Positions 17,683 to 24,716 of a DNA stretch of 64,000 bases are shown piece by piece. The translations under genes and the position numbers were made by a program. A model generated the notes under the pieces. The model was not told where the DNA came from, made no database searches, and worked only from the letters and a program-made list of their open reading frames with translations. The stretch comes from Shimia sp049116215. Its GTDB lineage: Bacteria; Pseudomonadota; Alphaproteobacteria; Rhodobacterales; Rhodobacteraceae. Location: assembly GCF_049116215.1 (NCBI RefSeq), contig NZ_JAGDZB010000006.1, forward strand, positions 186,001 through 250,000, read 5' to 3'. Within the stretch, counting starts at the first letter, position 1. The number at the start of each line of letters is the position of its first letter.

Positions 17683-18632
17683 AAAGCCTTTTGATCACGC
17701 GCCCGTTGCCAGATGCGGTTTTGGAAAAAGCTCGTGCGTCGTTCCAGACCACGGTGCGGCTCAACAACATGCCGATGCAAAGTGATGAGTTGCGCGATGC
17801 TTTGCGCAATTTTGATTTGGTGTTGCCGTCCCTGGGCGATGCGTTTGATGCGCAGGTGTTTGCCGATGTATCCGCGCCGCGCTGCAAACTGCTGGCCAAC
17901 TTTGGGGTGGGCTACAATCACATTGATGTGGAGGCCGCCGCCAAAGCCAATGTGCTGGTGAGCAACACACCCGGGGCCGTGACCGAGGCCACGGCGGATG
18001 TGGCCATGACCTTGATCCTGATGAGCGCACGGCGGGCTGGCGAAGGCGAGCGGCTGGTGCGCGCGGGGCAGTGGAAAGGCTGGCACCCGACGCAGATGTT
18101 GGGCATGCATGTTAGCGGCAAGACCGTTGGCATCGCCGGCATGGGCCGCATTGGTCAGGCCATTGCGCAACGCTGTCACTATGGTTTTGGCATGGCCGTG
18201 AAATATTGGAACCGCTCAGAAAAGGCGCTGCCCTTCGCGGCGGAGCGGGTTGAGGATCTGATGGCGCTGGCGGCGCAGGTGGATGTGCTGGTTGCGGCGG
18301 TGCCGGGCGGTGCGGAGACCCAGCATTTGTTTGATGGGGAGATCTTTGGCGTGATGCAAAGCCACGCGCATTTCGTCAATATTTCGCGCGGCGAAGTGGT
18401 GAAAGAAAGCGCCCTCATCACAGCGCTGCAAAACAATGAAATTGGTGGCGCTGGGCTGGATGTGTACGAATTTGAGCCGCGGGTGCCGGATGCCCTGCGC
18501 AAACTCGACAACGCCACGTTGCTGCCGCACCTCGGCACGGCGGCGTTGGAAGTGCGCACAGATATGGGCCTGATGGCGGTGGACAATCTCTTGGCCTATG
18601 AGCAGGGTGAAACCCCGCCCAATCTGGTCTAA
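17679..18632 (+). CDS. D-isomer-specific 2-hydroxyacid dehydrogenase
   Basis: A 317-residue NAD(P)-dependent dehydrogenase resembling glyoxylate/hydroxypyruvate reductases. It has VGYNHIDVEAAAKA near residue 75, the dinucleotide loop GIAGMGRIGQAIA near 150, NISRGEVVKESAL with the catalytic arginine near 236, and LPHLGTAALEVR with the catalytic histidine near 288. Translation starts at TTG 17679, overlapping the csaA stop (TTGA) with a GGAGG 9 nt upstream. A role in glyoxylate or serine metabolism is possible. Followed by a repeat that may end transcription. Confidence 0.88.
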   Translation: MKSLLITRPLPDAVLEKARASFQTTVRLNNMPMQSDELRDALRNFDLVLPSLGDAFDAQVFADVSAPRCKLLANFGVGYNHIDVEAAAKANVLVSNTPGAVTEATADVAMTLILMSARRAGEGERLVRAGQWKGWHPTQMLGMHVSGKTVGIAGMGRIGQAIAQRCHYGFGMAVKYWNRSEKALPFAAERVEDLMALAAQVDVLVAAVPGGAETQHLFDGEIFGVMQSHAHFVNISRGEVVKESALITALQNNEIGGAGLDVYEFEPRVPDALRKLDNATLLPHLGTAALEVRTDMGLMAVDNLLAYEQGETPPNLV

Positions 18633-18638
18633 CCCCCC

Positions 18639-18695
18639 CTTCATTTGACCAGAAATATCTCGGGGGAGTCCCGGCGGGACGGGGGCAGCGCCCCC
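18639..18695 (-). repeat. dispersed GATATTT intergenic repeat, copy B (reverse orientation)
   Basis: Read on the minus strand: a GGGGGCGCTGCCCCC hairpin, a GTCCCGCCGGGAC hairpin, then TCCCCCGAGATATTTCTGG and CAAATGAAG. It fills the 71-bp gap between two convergent genes. The core matches copies A, C and D. Confidence 0.75.
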
Positions 18696-18703
18696 ATACA
18701 CCC

Positions 18704-19294
18704 TTAGTCTTCGGCGCTGCCGCCCATGGCTTTGCGCCAATGGCGACGGCAGAGCGAGACATAGCTTTCGTTGCCGCCAATCTGCACCTGCGCGCCGTCG
18801 TGGAGCACATTGCCGTGCTCATCTTGGCGCACCACCATGGTGGCCTTTTTGCCGCAATGGCATATGGTGCGCACTTCGCGCATTTCATCGGCCAGGGCCA
18901 GAAGCGCAGCGGATCCAGGGAAGAGTTTGCCTTGGAAATCGACTCGCAGCCCGTAACACATCACTGGAACGTTTAGATCGTCAACGGCGCGCGCCAATTG
19001 CCAGACTTGATCCTCGCTTAGGAACTGTGCCTCATCGATAAAGATACAGGCAAGCGGCCCTGCGTTCAGGCGCGTTTGAATGGTCGCGAACAGATCTGTG
19101 ACTTTGTCAAAGGTATCTGCTTTGTCAGAAATGCCGATGCGGGAGGCAATGCGGCCTTCTCCGGCGCGGTGATCGAGCTGTGCGGTGAGCAGGTAGGTTT
19201 GCATGCCGCGTTCGCGATAGTTGTGGGATGCCTGCAAAAGCACGGTGGATTTGCCGGCGTTCATGGTGGAGTAGTTGAAGTAGAGCTTGGCCAT
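18704..19294 (-). CDS. tdk: thymidine kinase
   Basis: A 196-residue type II thymidine kinase of the salvage pathway. The P-loop MNAGKST is at residues 11-17, the Walker B IFIDEAQFL near 85, and zinc-ligand cysteines in TICHCGKKATM, with further ones near the C-terminus. The frame remains open upstream to 19522, but the family start MAKLYFNYSTMNAGKS sets ATG 19294. No good Shine-Dalgarno precedes it (GCCTATCACGCCGCC), so translation may be weak. Confidence 0.95.
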   Translation of the reverse strand: MAKLYFNYSTMNAGKSTVLLQASHNYRERGMQTYLLTAQLDHRAGEGRIASRIGISDKADTFDKVTDLFATIQTRLNAGPLACIFIDEAQFLSEDQVWQLARAVDDLNVPVMCYGLRVDFQGKLFPGSAALLALADEMREVRTICHCGKKATMVVRQDEHGNVLHDGAQVQIGGNESYVSLCRRHWRKAMGGSAED

Positions 19295-19399
19295 GGCGGC
19301 GTGATAGGCCGCAAAGGGCGCGGGGATCAAGAACGCGTTGCGCGGATTGATGCGGAAAATTTGAAACGTCGTATTGGTGCCGCGGCGCGGGGCGCTTAG

Positions 19400-19597
19400 A
19401 TGTGAAACGCGACCCGTCGCATCGTGGCATTGCCATGGGGATGATGAGGCCGGGTCGCGTGGCCGAGGGGCCAACGGTACGTGGGTGACAGACCACAGAC
19501 CGCTTTCCAGGGTCCGGCTCAACAGCCGGAAACTAATACGTTCGGATAAGTACCCGATTCACTCACAGTCGGATGTAATGCATCCGGTCTTTCTCAA
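19400..19597. ncRNA. candidate structured RNA or long leader, unknown class
   Basis: No convincing protein gene lies between tdk and the HTH gene (19295-19689, 395 bp), but the region is dense in inverted repeats: CGCGACCCG/CGGGTCGCG (19408-19416 with 19451-19459, with an inner CATC/GATG pair), GTGG/CCAC (19481-19496), TCCGGC/GCCGGA (19513-19530) and CGGATG/CATCCG (19570-19586), the last followed by GTCTTTCTC. No known riboswitch or housekeeping RNA class was recognised. The strand is undecided: plus would make it a leader or sRNA, minus would place it upstream of tdk. Confidence 0.35.
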
Positions 19598-19641
19598 ATG
19601 CCAAATTCAGGTTAAGCGATATATGGGAAAAGAAAGACTGC

Positions 19642-19682
19642 TTTCCCCCTCGGGCGTCAGACCGCGCATTTTGAGGGGGAGG
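19642..19682 (+). promoter_or_regulatory. hairpin that can sequester the Shine-Dalgarno of the HTH gene
   Basis: TTTCCCCCTC at 19642-19651 is complementary over 10 pairs (8 Watson-Crick, 2 G-T) to GAGGGGGAGG at 19673-19682, which is the Shine-Dalgarno 7 nt before the ATG at 19690. The loop is 21 nt. Such an arrangement can keep translation off until melted by heat, a ligand or another RNA. Confidence 0.6.
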
Positions 19683-19689
19683 TCACTGA

Positions 19690-20172
19690 ATGTACGGTTT
19701 GGGAATAAAGCACATGAGCGTGGTGCACAGCTATCTAAAGAAACACTCCGAGGCTTTGGTAAAGGACGTTGGAATCGAAGCCGCCTGTGAGTTGACCGGG
19801 AAATCAAAAGCCACATTGGGGCGGTATTATTCTTCGCACGACGAGCACGCGGATCGGTTTATGCCCATTGATGCCGTGGCGGCGTTGGAAGAGGCCGCGT
19901 CATATCCGCATGTCACGTCAGCATTGGCTGAGTTGAAGGGCAATTCGCTGAACCATGAACAAGGGCGGCGTAATTCCGACGACAAAGGTGGAGTCAACTC
20001 TGATGTGATCGCGCTGAGCCAGCGGTTTGCCATGTTGATGGCAGAATACAACCAATCCATCGAAGACGGGATCATCACCATGACCGAAGCCAAACGGCTT
20101 CTGCGGGAGACCGTGGCTTTGCAGCAGGTGTTGGTGGATATGAAGCTGCATTTGGAAGAGGAATCCGTCTAA
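19690..20172 (+). CDS. HTH-like protein with C-terminal helical region, unknown function
   Basis: A 160-residue protein. Residues about 20-45 (VGIEAACELTGKSKATLGRY) look like a helix-turn-helix resembling phage-type regulators that read a tag such as TGKSKATL. The C-terminal part (from about 105) is a long charged helix, possibly a dimerising coiled coil. The start is ATG 19690 with a very strong GGGGGAGG, which can itself be hidden in a hairpin; an ATG eight codons on is an alternative. Only 3 bp separate it from the LuxR-type gene, so the two form an operon. DNA binding is inferred. Confidence 0.7.
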   Translation: MYGLGIKHMSVVHSYLKKHSEALVKDVGIEAACELTGKSKATLGRYYSSHDEHADRFMPIDAVAALEEAASYPHVTSALAELKGNSLNHEQGRRNSDDKGGVNSDVIALSQRFAMLMAEYNQSIEDGIITMTEAKRLLRETVALQQVLVDMKLHLEEESV

Positions 20173-20175
20173 GCC

Positions 20176-21051
20176 ATGCGCGACCCCGCCGGGCGTCGTC
20201 CGCTGTTGCAGGCGGAGCGCCACATTCCGGATTTATTGCAAGGGTTTCTGGTGGATCTGGAAACCACGCAAAGCTCGGCGGAGGTTTGGGCGCTGATTGT
20301 CGAGGTCGGGCGGACGTTGAATCTGCCCTTCATCGACTTTATCAGCGCGAGCAATTTCGAGGACTGGAAGAAGACGCTTTTTATTCGCACGTCGTATGAC
20401 AGCACCTGGCTTAACACCTTCAACAAAGATCCGGATGTGGCCAAGTGGAGCTACTTCCGAATGCACGCGTTGCATCACCTGACACCAATTGCGGTGGGGG
20501 TGGAGTTTCTGGATGAATACCACCACATGCCCCAAGCCCGCCATGAGGTGCTGGAAGAGGCGGCGCAGCGCGGGATGCGGGCGGGGTTTTCCATTCCGTT
20601 GCGCTCACACGCGCCGCCCCAGGCGGCGCTGATCACCTTTTGCGGCGATCACAGCAAGCGCGAGATGAAGCATATCATTCAGACACATGGCTGGGTTTTG
20701 CAGGCGGTGGCGATGATGGGGCATCAGACCTATCTGGGGCATTTTGCGGCGGAATTTACCGAGCGGAACAAGATTTCCGACAAACAGCGCGAGCTGTTGG
20801 AGATGATTGGAGGGGGCTTGCAAGACAAGGTGATTGCCGAGCGTTTAGGGGTGTCTGTGTCTGCGGTGCGTCAACGTATGAACAACATCCTGAGCAAGAC
20901 CGGCCTGTCCAATCGGGCGGATCTTGCAGCGCTGGCGATGAGCGCGGGACTGGTGGAAGACCCGCTGCACCGGATGAGTGATGACGATGGCAGCATTCTT
21001 GTGGAGATGGGGGTGCCGACGACCACAAAGGCGCGGTATTGGCACCGTTAG
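20176..21051 (+). CDS. LuxR-family transcriptional regulator (autoinducer-binding-like domain + HTH), solo
   Basis: A 291-residue regulator. Residues about 25-185 resemble the LuxR autoinducer-binding domain (TSYDSTWLNTF, then KWSYFRMHALHHLTP); the C-terminal GerE-type HTH spans about 195-260 with DKVIAERLGVSVSAVRQRMN. There is no luxI-type synthase in the window. Where AHL receptors carry an Asp-Pro pair, an LTP is seen, so ligand binding may differ. It is coupled to the preceding HTH-like gene. AHL binding is not established. Confidence 0.82.
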   Translation: MRDPAGRRPLLQAERHIPDLLQGFLVDLETTQSSAEVWALIVEVGRTLNLPFIDFISASNFEDWKKTLFIRTSYDSTWLNTFNKDPDVAKWSYFRMHALHHLTPIAVGVEFLDEYHHMPQARHEVLEEAAQRGMRAGFSIPLRSHAPPQAALITFCGDHSKREMKHIIQTHGWVLQAVAMMGHQTYLGHFAAEFTERNKISDKQRELLEMIGGGLQDKVIAERLGVSVSAVRQRMNNILSKTGLSNRADLAALAMSAGLVEDPLHRMSDDDGSILVEMGVPTTTKARYWHR

Positions 21052-21417
21052 GCCGCGTCCGTCAACGAAATAGGGTGGCCCAAATCCTCGGACCACCCTT
21101 CGTCATAAAAAGACCTATAGGAAAAATGTGCACGGGTGTGCATGTAAACCTCCGCACGGGACAGCGCAGAGTGGAAGGGGATCAGCAGACAATCACCTCA
21201 CGAACCCATTGTCTCAGAATGCCTGGGGAAGCATCACGACGAGACAACGGCTCCCTCCAAGGTCTATGCTAGCGCAAATTGGTCTTACTGTCTCTTGTTC
21301 ACGATTGAGCAACCATTGTTACCACACCTGCCAATTGTGATAGGTTTTGCGTTTTTCCCTGTCAAAAACAACAGGCTGAATACCGTGGTATACCAAGGCT
21401 TGCGAATCGTTGGTATG
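21052..21417. other. 366-bp gene-less gap with several inverted repeats
   Basis: No protein gene is evident between the convergent LuxR-type and FabH-like genes. The stem AGGGTGG/CCACCCT (21072-21099) follows the LuxR stop and may end transcription. TTGTCTC/GAGACAA (21209-21215 with 21241-21247) and the perfect palindrome TGGTATACCA (21386-21395), next to a second GGTAT-containing palindrome, are unexplained. The last two could be operators. Confidence 0.5.
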
Positions 21418-22539
21418 TTAATGACGCTTCACAAGCACTGATCCCACCGAGTATCCGGCGCCAAAAGAGCAGATCACGCCGTGGTCTCCGGGCTGTAAGT
21501 CATCTGAATATTTCGAGAAAGCGATGATCGAGCCTGCGGAGGAGGTGTTGGCGTAGTCTTGCAGGATATTGGGCTGTTCGTCTGTCTCCGGCGTGCGACC
21601 CAAAACCTTTTTGCCGATGAAGTCGTTCATCGATTTGTTGGCCTGATGCAGCCAGAGGCGGCGCAGGGCGTCTGGTGCCATGCCCTCGGCCTCGATATGC
21701 GCCAGCATATGGGCGGCGACCATCGGCACCACCTCTTTGAAAACCTTGCGGCCGTTTTGCATAAACTGCATGTCGCGACGATCCTCGACACCGTCCGGAC
21801 GGGAGCGGCGCAGGAAGCCATTGTTGTTGCGGATGTTGTTGGAGAATTGCGTGGCGCAGCGGGTTGAGATGATTTCGAAATAGGCACCTGTGGCGTCTTC
21901 GTCGCGTTCGATCACCGTAGCGGTGCAGACGTCGCCAAAGATGAAGTGGCAGTCACGGTCGCGCCATTCCAGGTGGCCAGAGCAAATTTCCGGGTTCACC
22001 ACGATGGCTTTGCGCACAGAGCCGGAGCGGATCATGTCGGCCGCAGCTTGCAGGCCAAAGGTGGCAGAGGAACAGGCGACGTTCATGTCAAAAGCGAAGC
22101 CTCCGGCGCCCAGTTCTTTTTGAATTTCAATCGCCACAGCTGGGTAGGCGCGTTCCATATTGGAGGCGGCACAGATCACCAGATCGATCTCGGATGCGTC
22201 CGCACCGGCCTGCGCCAAAGCCTTGGTGCAGGCATCCAGCGCCATTTCGGTCATCACGCCCGGTTCATCGTCGCTGCGTTGGCGCAGCAGCGGGTGCATT
22301 ACGTCGGGGTTCAGCACGCCTTCCTTGTCCAGCACATGGCGTTGCTCGATGCCGGAGGCTTTGAAAATGAACTCGCTGGAGGAATGTTGCAGCGGCTCCA
22401 TCTCGCCCGCGGCAATCGCCTTGGCGTTCTGGGCGTTCATCTTGTCGGCGTAGGCGTTGAAGGCCTCCACAAGCTCGTCATTGGTGATGATCTGCTCTGG
22501 GGTGAAAACACCGGTGCCGGTGATGGCAGGCTGAAACAT
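21418..22539 (-). CDS. beta-ketoacyl-ACP synthase III-like (FabH family)
   Basis: A 373-residue thiolase-fold enzyme that would start or extend fatty-acid or polyketide chains. The catalytic triad is visible: Cys in NVACSSATF (about 150), His in LWLHQANKSM (about 300) and Asn in NTSSAGSIIAF. It is some 50 residues longer than E. coli FabH, with an insert around residues 35-70 (NAQNAKAIAAGEMEPLQ), a feature of FabH-like paralogues (FabY-like type). ATG 22539 has a GAGG Shine-Dalgarno; a GTG four codons earlier is less likely. It stands alone, so the primer substrate is not clear. Confidence 0.85.
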   Translation of the reverse strand: MFQPAITGTGVFTPEQIITNDELVEAFNAYADKMNAQNAKAIAAGEMEPLQHSSSEFIFKASGIEQRHVLDKEGVLNPDVMHPLLRQRSDDEPGVMTEMALDACTKALAQAGADASEIDLVICAASNMERAYPAVAIEIQKELGAGGFAFDMNVACSSATFGLQAAADMIRSGSVRKAIVVNPEICSGHLEWRDRDCHFIFGDVCTATVIERDEDATGAYFEIISTRCATQFSNNIRNNNGFLRRSRPDGVEDRRDMQFMQNGRKVFKEVVPMVAAHMLAHIEAEGMAPDALRRLWLHQANKSMNDFIGKKVLGRTPETDEQPNILQDYANTSSAGSIIAFSKYSDDLQPGDHGVICSFGAGYSVGSVLVKRH

Positions 22540-22658
22540 ACTGGGCCTCACTAAGTTCTGGTGGGGCGCAGCTAGGCGTTATTTGCGCCAAAAGGTCAAG
22601 AGTTTCCCCTGGGGCAGGTTGGGCGTCGGCCTTGTTTTGCTGATCGGCGGAAGGAAGA

Positions 22659-22721
22659 GGGGGTCAGCCCCCGCGCTTGCGATGGCAAGCGCTCCCCCGG
22701 GATATTTGGGGAATGAGAAAG
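22659..22721 (+). repeat. dispersed GATATTT intergenic repeat, copy C
   Basis: GGGGG/CCCCC hairpin (22659-22672), GCGCTTGC/GCAAGCGC hairpin (8 bp, 22673-22692), then TCCCCCGGGATATTTGGGG and AATGAGAAAG. It lies directly downstream of the TetR gene stop (minus strand) and upstream of the FabH-like gene. Confidence 0.75.
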
Positions 22722-22725
22722 CGGG

Positions 22726-23271
22726 TTAAGGCAACGCCTTGCTGACCTGATCCGCGAGACGGGCTTTGAGGGTGGCAGGTGCTGTGGCTGCACGGGTTTC
22801 GATATGGTCTCGGATAACCGCGAAGGCACCGCCGATGCAGAAGGTCACGGTTGTGGCCGGGGCAGCCTTGCCGATGGCACTGAGTTCGTGGGCCAACAGG
22901 CCTTCGAGGGCTTTGGTGAAGCGGGAAAACAGCACGACGTCAGACTGGCAGCGCGACACACGCATAAAAAATCCGGGGTTTTCCAGGATGTGGTCCACCA
23001 TCCAGTTTGTGGTGACAAATGTGCCCGACGCGGTGGTGTTGGTCTCTGCCAGTGGAAGCAGGTCAGCGAGCACCGTCGAGAAACCAAGGTCGAGCAGGTC
23101 GAGCTTGGTGTCAAAATGCGCGTAAAACGATGAACGGGCCACGTCGCCGCGCGCGCAGATCATCTTGATGGTGATGTCATCCCAGCTGTGTGTTTGCAGC
23201 AGGCCTTGCAGCGCGGTCCACAGGGCGGTCTGGGTGCGGGCGATGCGGCGATCTGGCGATTTTTCGGACAC
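22726..23271 (-). CDS. TetR/AcrR-family transcriptional regulator
   Basis: A 181-residue regulator with an N-terminal HTH: RIARTQTALWTALQGLL, then ITIKMICARGDVARSSFYAHF, the recognition helix with the usual SSFYAHF. The C-terminal ligand-binding domain has a hydrophobic core. GTG 23271 is taken as start (VSEKSPDRR) because it has an AAGAG Shine-Dalgarno and a normal length; the ORF extends upstream with an atypical sequence. It is divergent from a small membrane-protein gene at 23433, a likely target. The ligand is unknown. Confidence 0.8.
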   Translation of the reverse strand: MSEKSPDRRIARTQTALWTALQGLLQTHSWDDITIKMICARGDVARSSFYAHFDTKLDLLDLGFSTVLADLLPLAETNTTASGTFVTTNWMVDHILENPGFFMRVSRCQSDVVLFSRFTKALEGLLAHELSAIGKAAPATTVTFCIGGAFAVIRDHIETRAATAPATLKARLADQVSKALP

Positions 23272-23432
23272 GGTTGGCTCTTGGTGTTGGATAACGGTCA
23301 ACGCGTCGGGGGCGTGTCGTTCTTTTGAGTTTAGCTGCGGGCTAGTGGCGGGTGTGAGTTCAATACAGAAGCCTGCGGATGCTGGCCACCGGAAGGTGAT
23401 GCCTAGGCAGGCGAATGACAGGATAAAGAGAC

Positions 23433-23846
23433 ATGACACCCAGCCGATATGTGACCCTGCAAAAAGCCGTGTGCGGCTATGATATTCTGGCGCTGTTGCC
23501 GTTTGCGCTGCCGTTTGTGAATGTGCAGCATTTGGCGACCATGGGGCAGGTCAATGCGCTGCTGGGCGGGGATGTCTGGCCGGTGTTTGACCCGATCCAG
23601 TTGATGATGGTGCAGCTGTTGGGCGTGATTGGCACCGGGTGGACGGTGTGGCGCTGGCGCAATGTCTCACGTGAGATTGGGGTGTTCGAAGGCGGCTTGC
23701 GCCTTTTGGTGGCGGCCACGCTGCTGTGGGCGTTTGCCCAAACCGGACAGCCGCTGTTGTTGGTGTTTGCCGGTATCGACGTGGTGTTTGGTGCTGCGCT
23801 TTTGATGGGATTGCGTCTACAAGAGGCCAGCCCGGCAACCGCTTAA
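23433..23846 (+). CDS. small integral membrane protein, unknown function
   Basis: A 137-residue hydrophobic protein with about four predicted membrane helices (around 15-33, 55-72, 88-104, 107-125) and a short charged loop with WRWRNVSREIG. It starts at ATG 23433 with AGGATAAAGAG upstream. It is divergent from the TetR-type regulator (162 bp between starts), a common pair of repressor and regulated membrane protein. The 3' end overlaps truA by 4 bases on the opposite strand. No family recognised. Confidence 0.7.
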   Translation: MTPSRYVTLQKAVCGYDILALLPFALPFVNVQHLATMGQVNALLGGDVWPVFDPIQLMMVQLLGVIGTGWTVWRWRNVSREIGVFEGGLRLLVAATLLWAFAQTGQPLLLVFAGIDVVFGAALLMGLRLQEASPATA

Positions 23847-24607
23847 AACGGCGCGTCCGGGTAGGTGACGCCCGCCAGATACAGCCCTTGCGGTGGGCAG
23901 ACCGGGCCGCAGGCAGCGCGGTCTTTGGCTTCCAGCGCAGCGGTGACGTCGTCGGGTGTCCAGGCCCCGGCGCCCACCCGTTCCAAGGTGCCTACAAAGC
24001 TGCGCACTTGGTTGTGCAGAAATGAGCGGGCGCGGACGTGGAAGTGGATTTCCGGCCCACCTATGGTGTCGACCTGTTCGATGCGTAACGCGTCGAGTGT
24101 TTTCTGCGGGCTGGCGGCCTGACAGATCGAGCTGCGGAAGGTGGTGAAGTCGTGGTTGCCAATCAGACGAGCCGCCCCGGCCTGCATGGCCTCGGGGTCC
24201 AGATCATGTTTGACCTGCCAGACCAACCCCGCTTGGTGGGTCGCTGGGGCGCGGCGCATTAGGATACGGAACAGGTAGCGGCGTTCGGTTGCAGAAAACC
24301 GCGCGTGCCAGTCATCTGCCACTTTGGCGCAGTTGGTGATTGCCACCGGGGCCGGTTTGAGCTGGAAGTTCAGCGCCTCGGATAGGCGGAAGGGATTCCA
24401 GTCTTTTTCCATGTCGCAATGGGCCACTTGGGCGAGCCCATGTACGCCCGCATCGGTGCGGCCAGCGGCGGCGATGGTGTGTTCGCGCGGCTCCAGCTTG
24501 GCCAAGGCAGCCTCTATGGCGCCTTGCACAGAAGGCTGGTCTGTCTGCCTTTGCCAACCGGCAAAAGGGGCTCCGTGGTATTCAACTTGCAAGGCGTATC
24601 TGGGCAT
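23843..24607 (-). CDS. truA: tRNA pseudouridine(38-40) synthase
   Basis: A 254-residue TruA that isomerises uridines 38-40 of the anticodon arm. The catalytic aspartate lies in GRTDAGVHG at about residues 49-57. YHGAPFAGWQRQ near the start and RARSFLHNQVRSFVGTLE near 190 are typical. Start ATG 24607 (MPRYALQVEYHG) fits the family. It is the only tRNA-modification gene here besides ttcA. Confidence 0.96.
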   Translation of the reverse strand: MPRYALQVEYHGAPFAGWQRQTDQPSVQGAIEAALAKLEPREHTIAAAGRTDAGVHGLAQVAHCDMEKDWNPFRLSEALNFQLKPAPVAITNCAKVADDWHARFSATERRYLFRILMRRAPATHQAGLVWQVKHDLDPEAMQAGAARLIGNHDFTTFRSSICQAASPQKTLDALRIEQVDTIGGPEIHFHVRARSFLHNQVRSFVGTLERVGAGAWTPDDVTAALEAKDRAACGPVCPPQGLYLAGVTYPDAPF

Positions 24608-24716
24608 GGCGCGTGCGATAGCCCATTGGGCGGGGAAATTGAAGCCTTTCTGCCCACTGGAAATGACCTTAGGCCGCGCTTAGGTTGGGTGCGAACCATG
24701 TAAAGGGTCCAAAAGC

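Noticed and set aside
18704..19522. Longer tdk with a 76-residue N-terminal extension
   Set aside because: The family begins at MAKLYFNYSTMNAGKST; the extension has no known motif and overlaps the hairpin-rich region.
19374..19790. A 138-codon plus-strand ORF spanning the tdk-HTH gap
   Set aside because: It has no ribosome site, composition is unlike its neighbours, and it overlaps the well-supported HTH gene in another frame; the region shows RNA-type inverted repeats instead.
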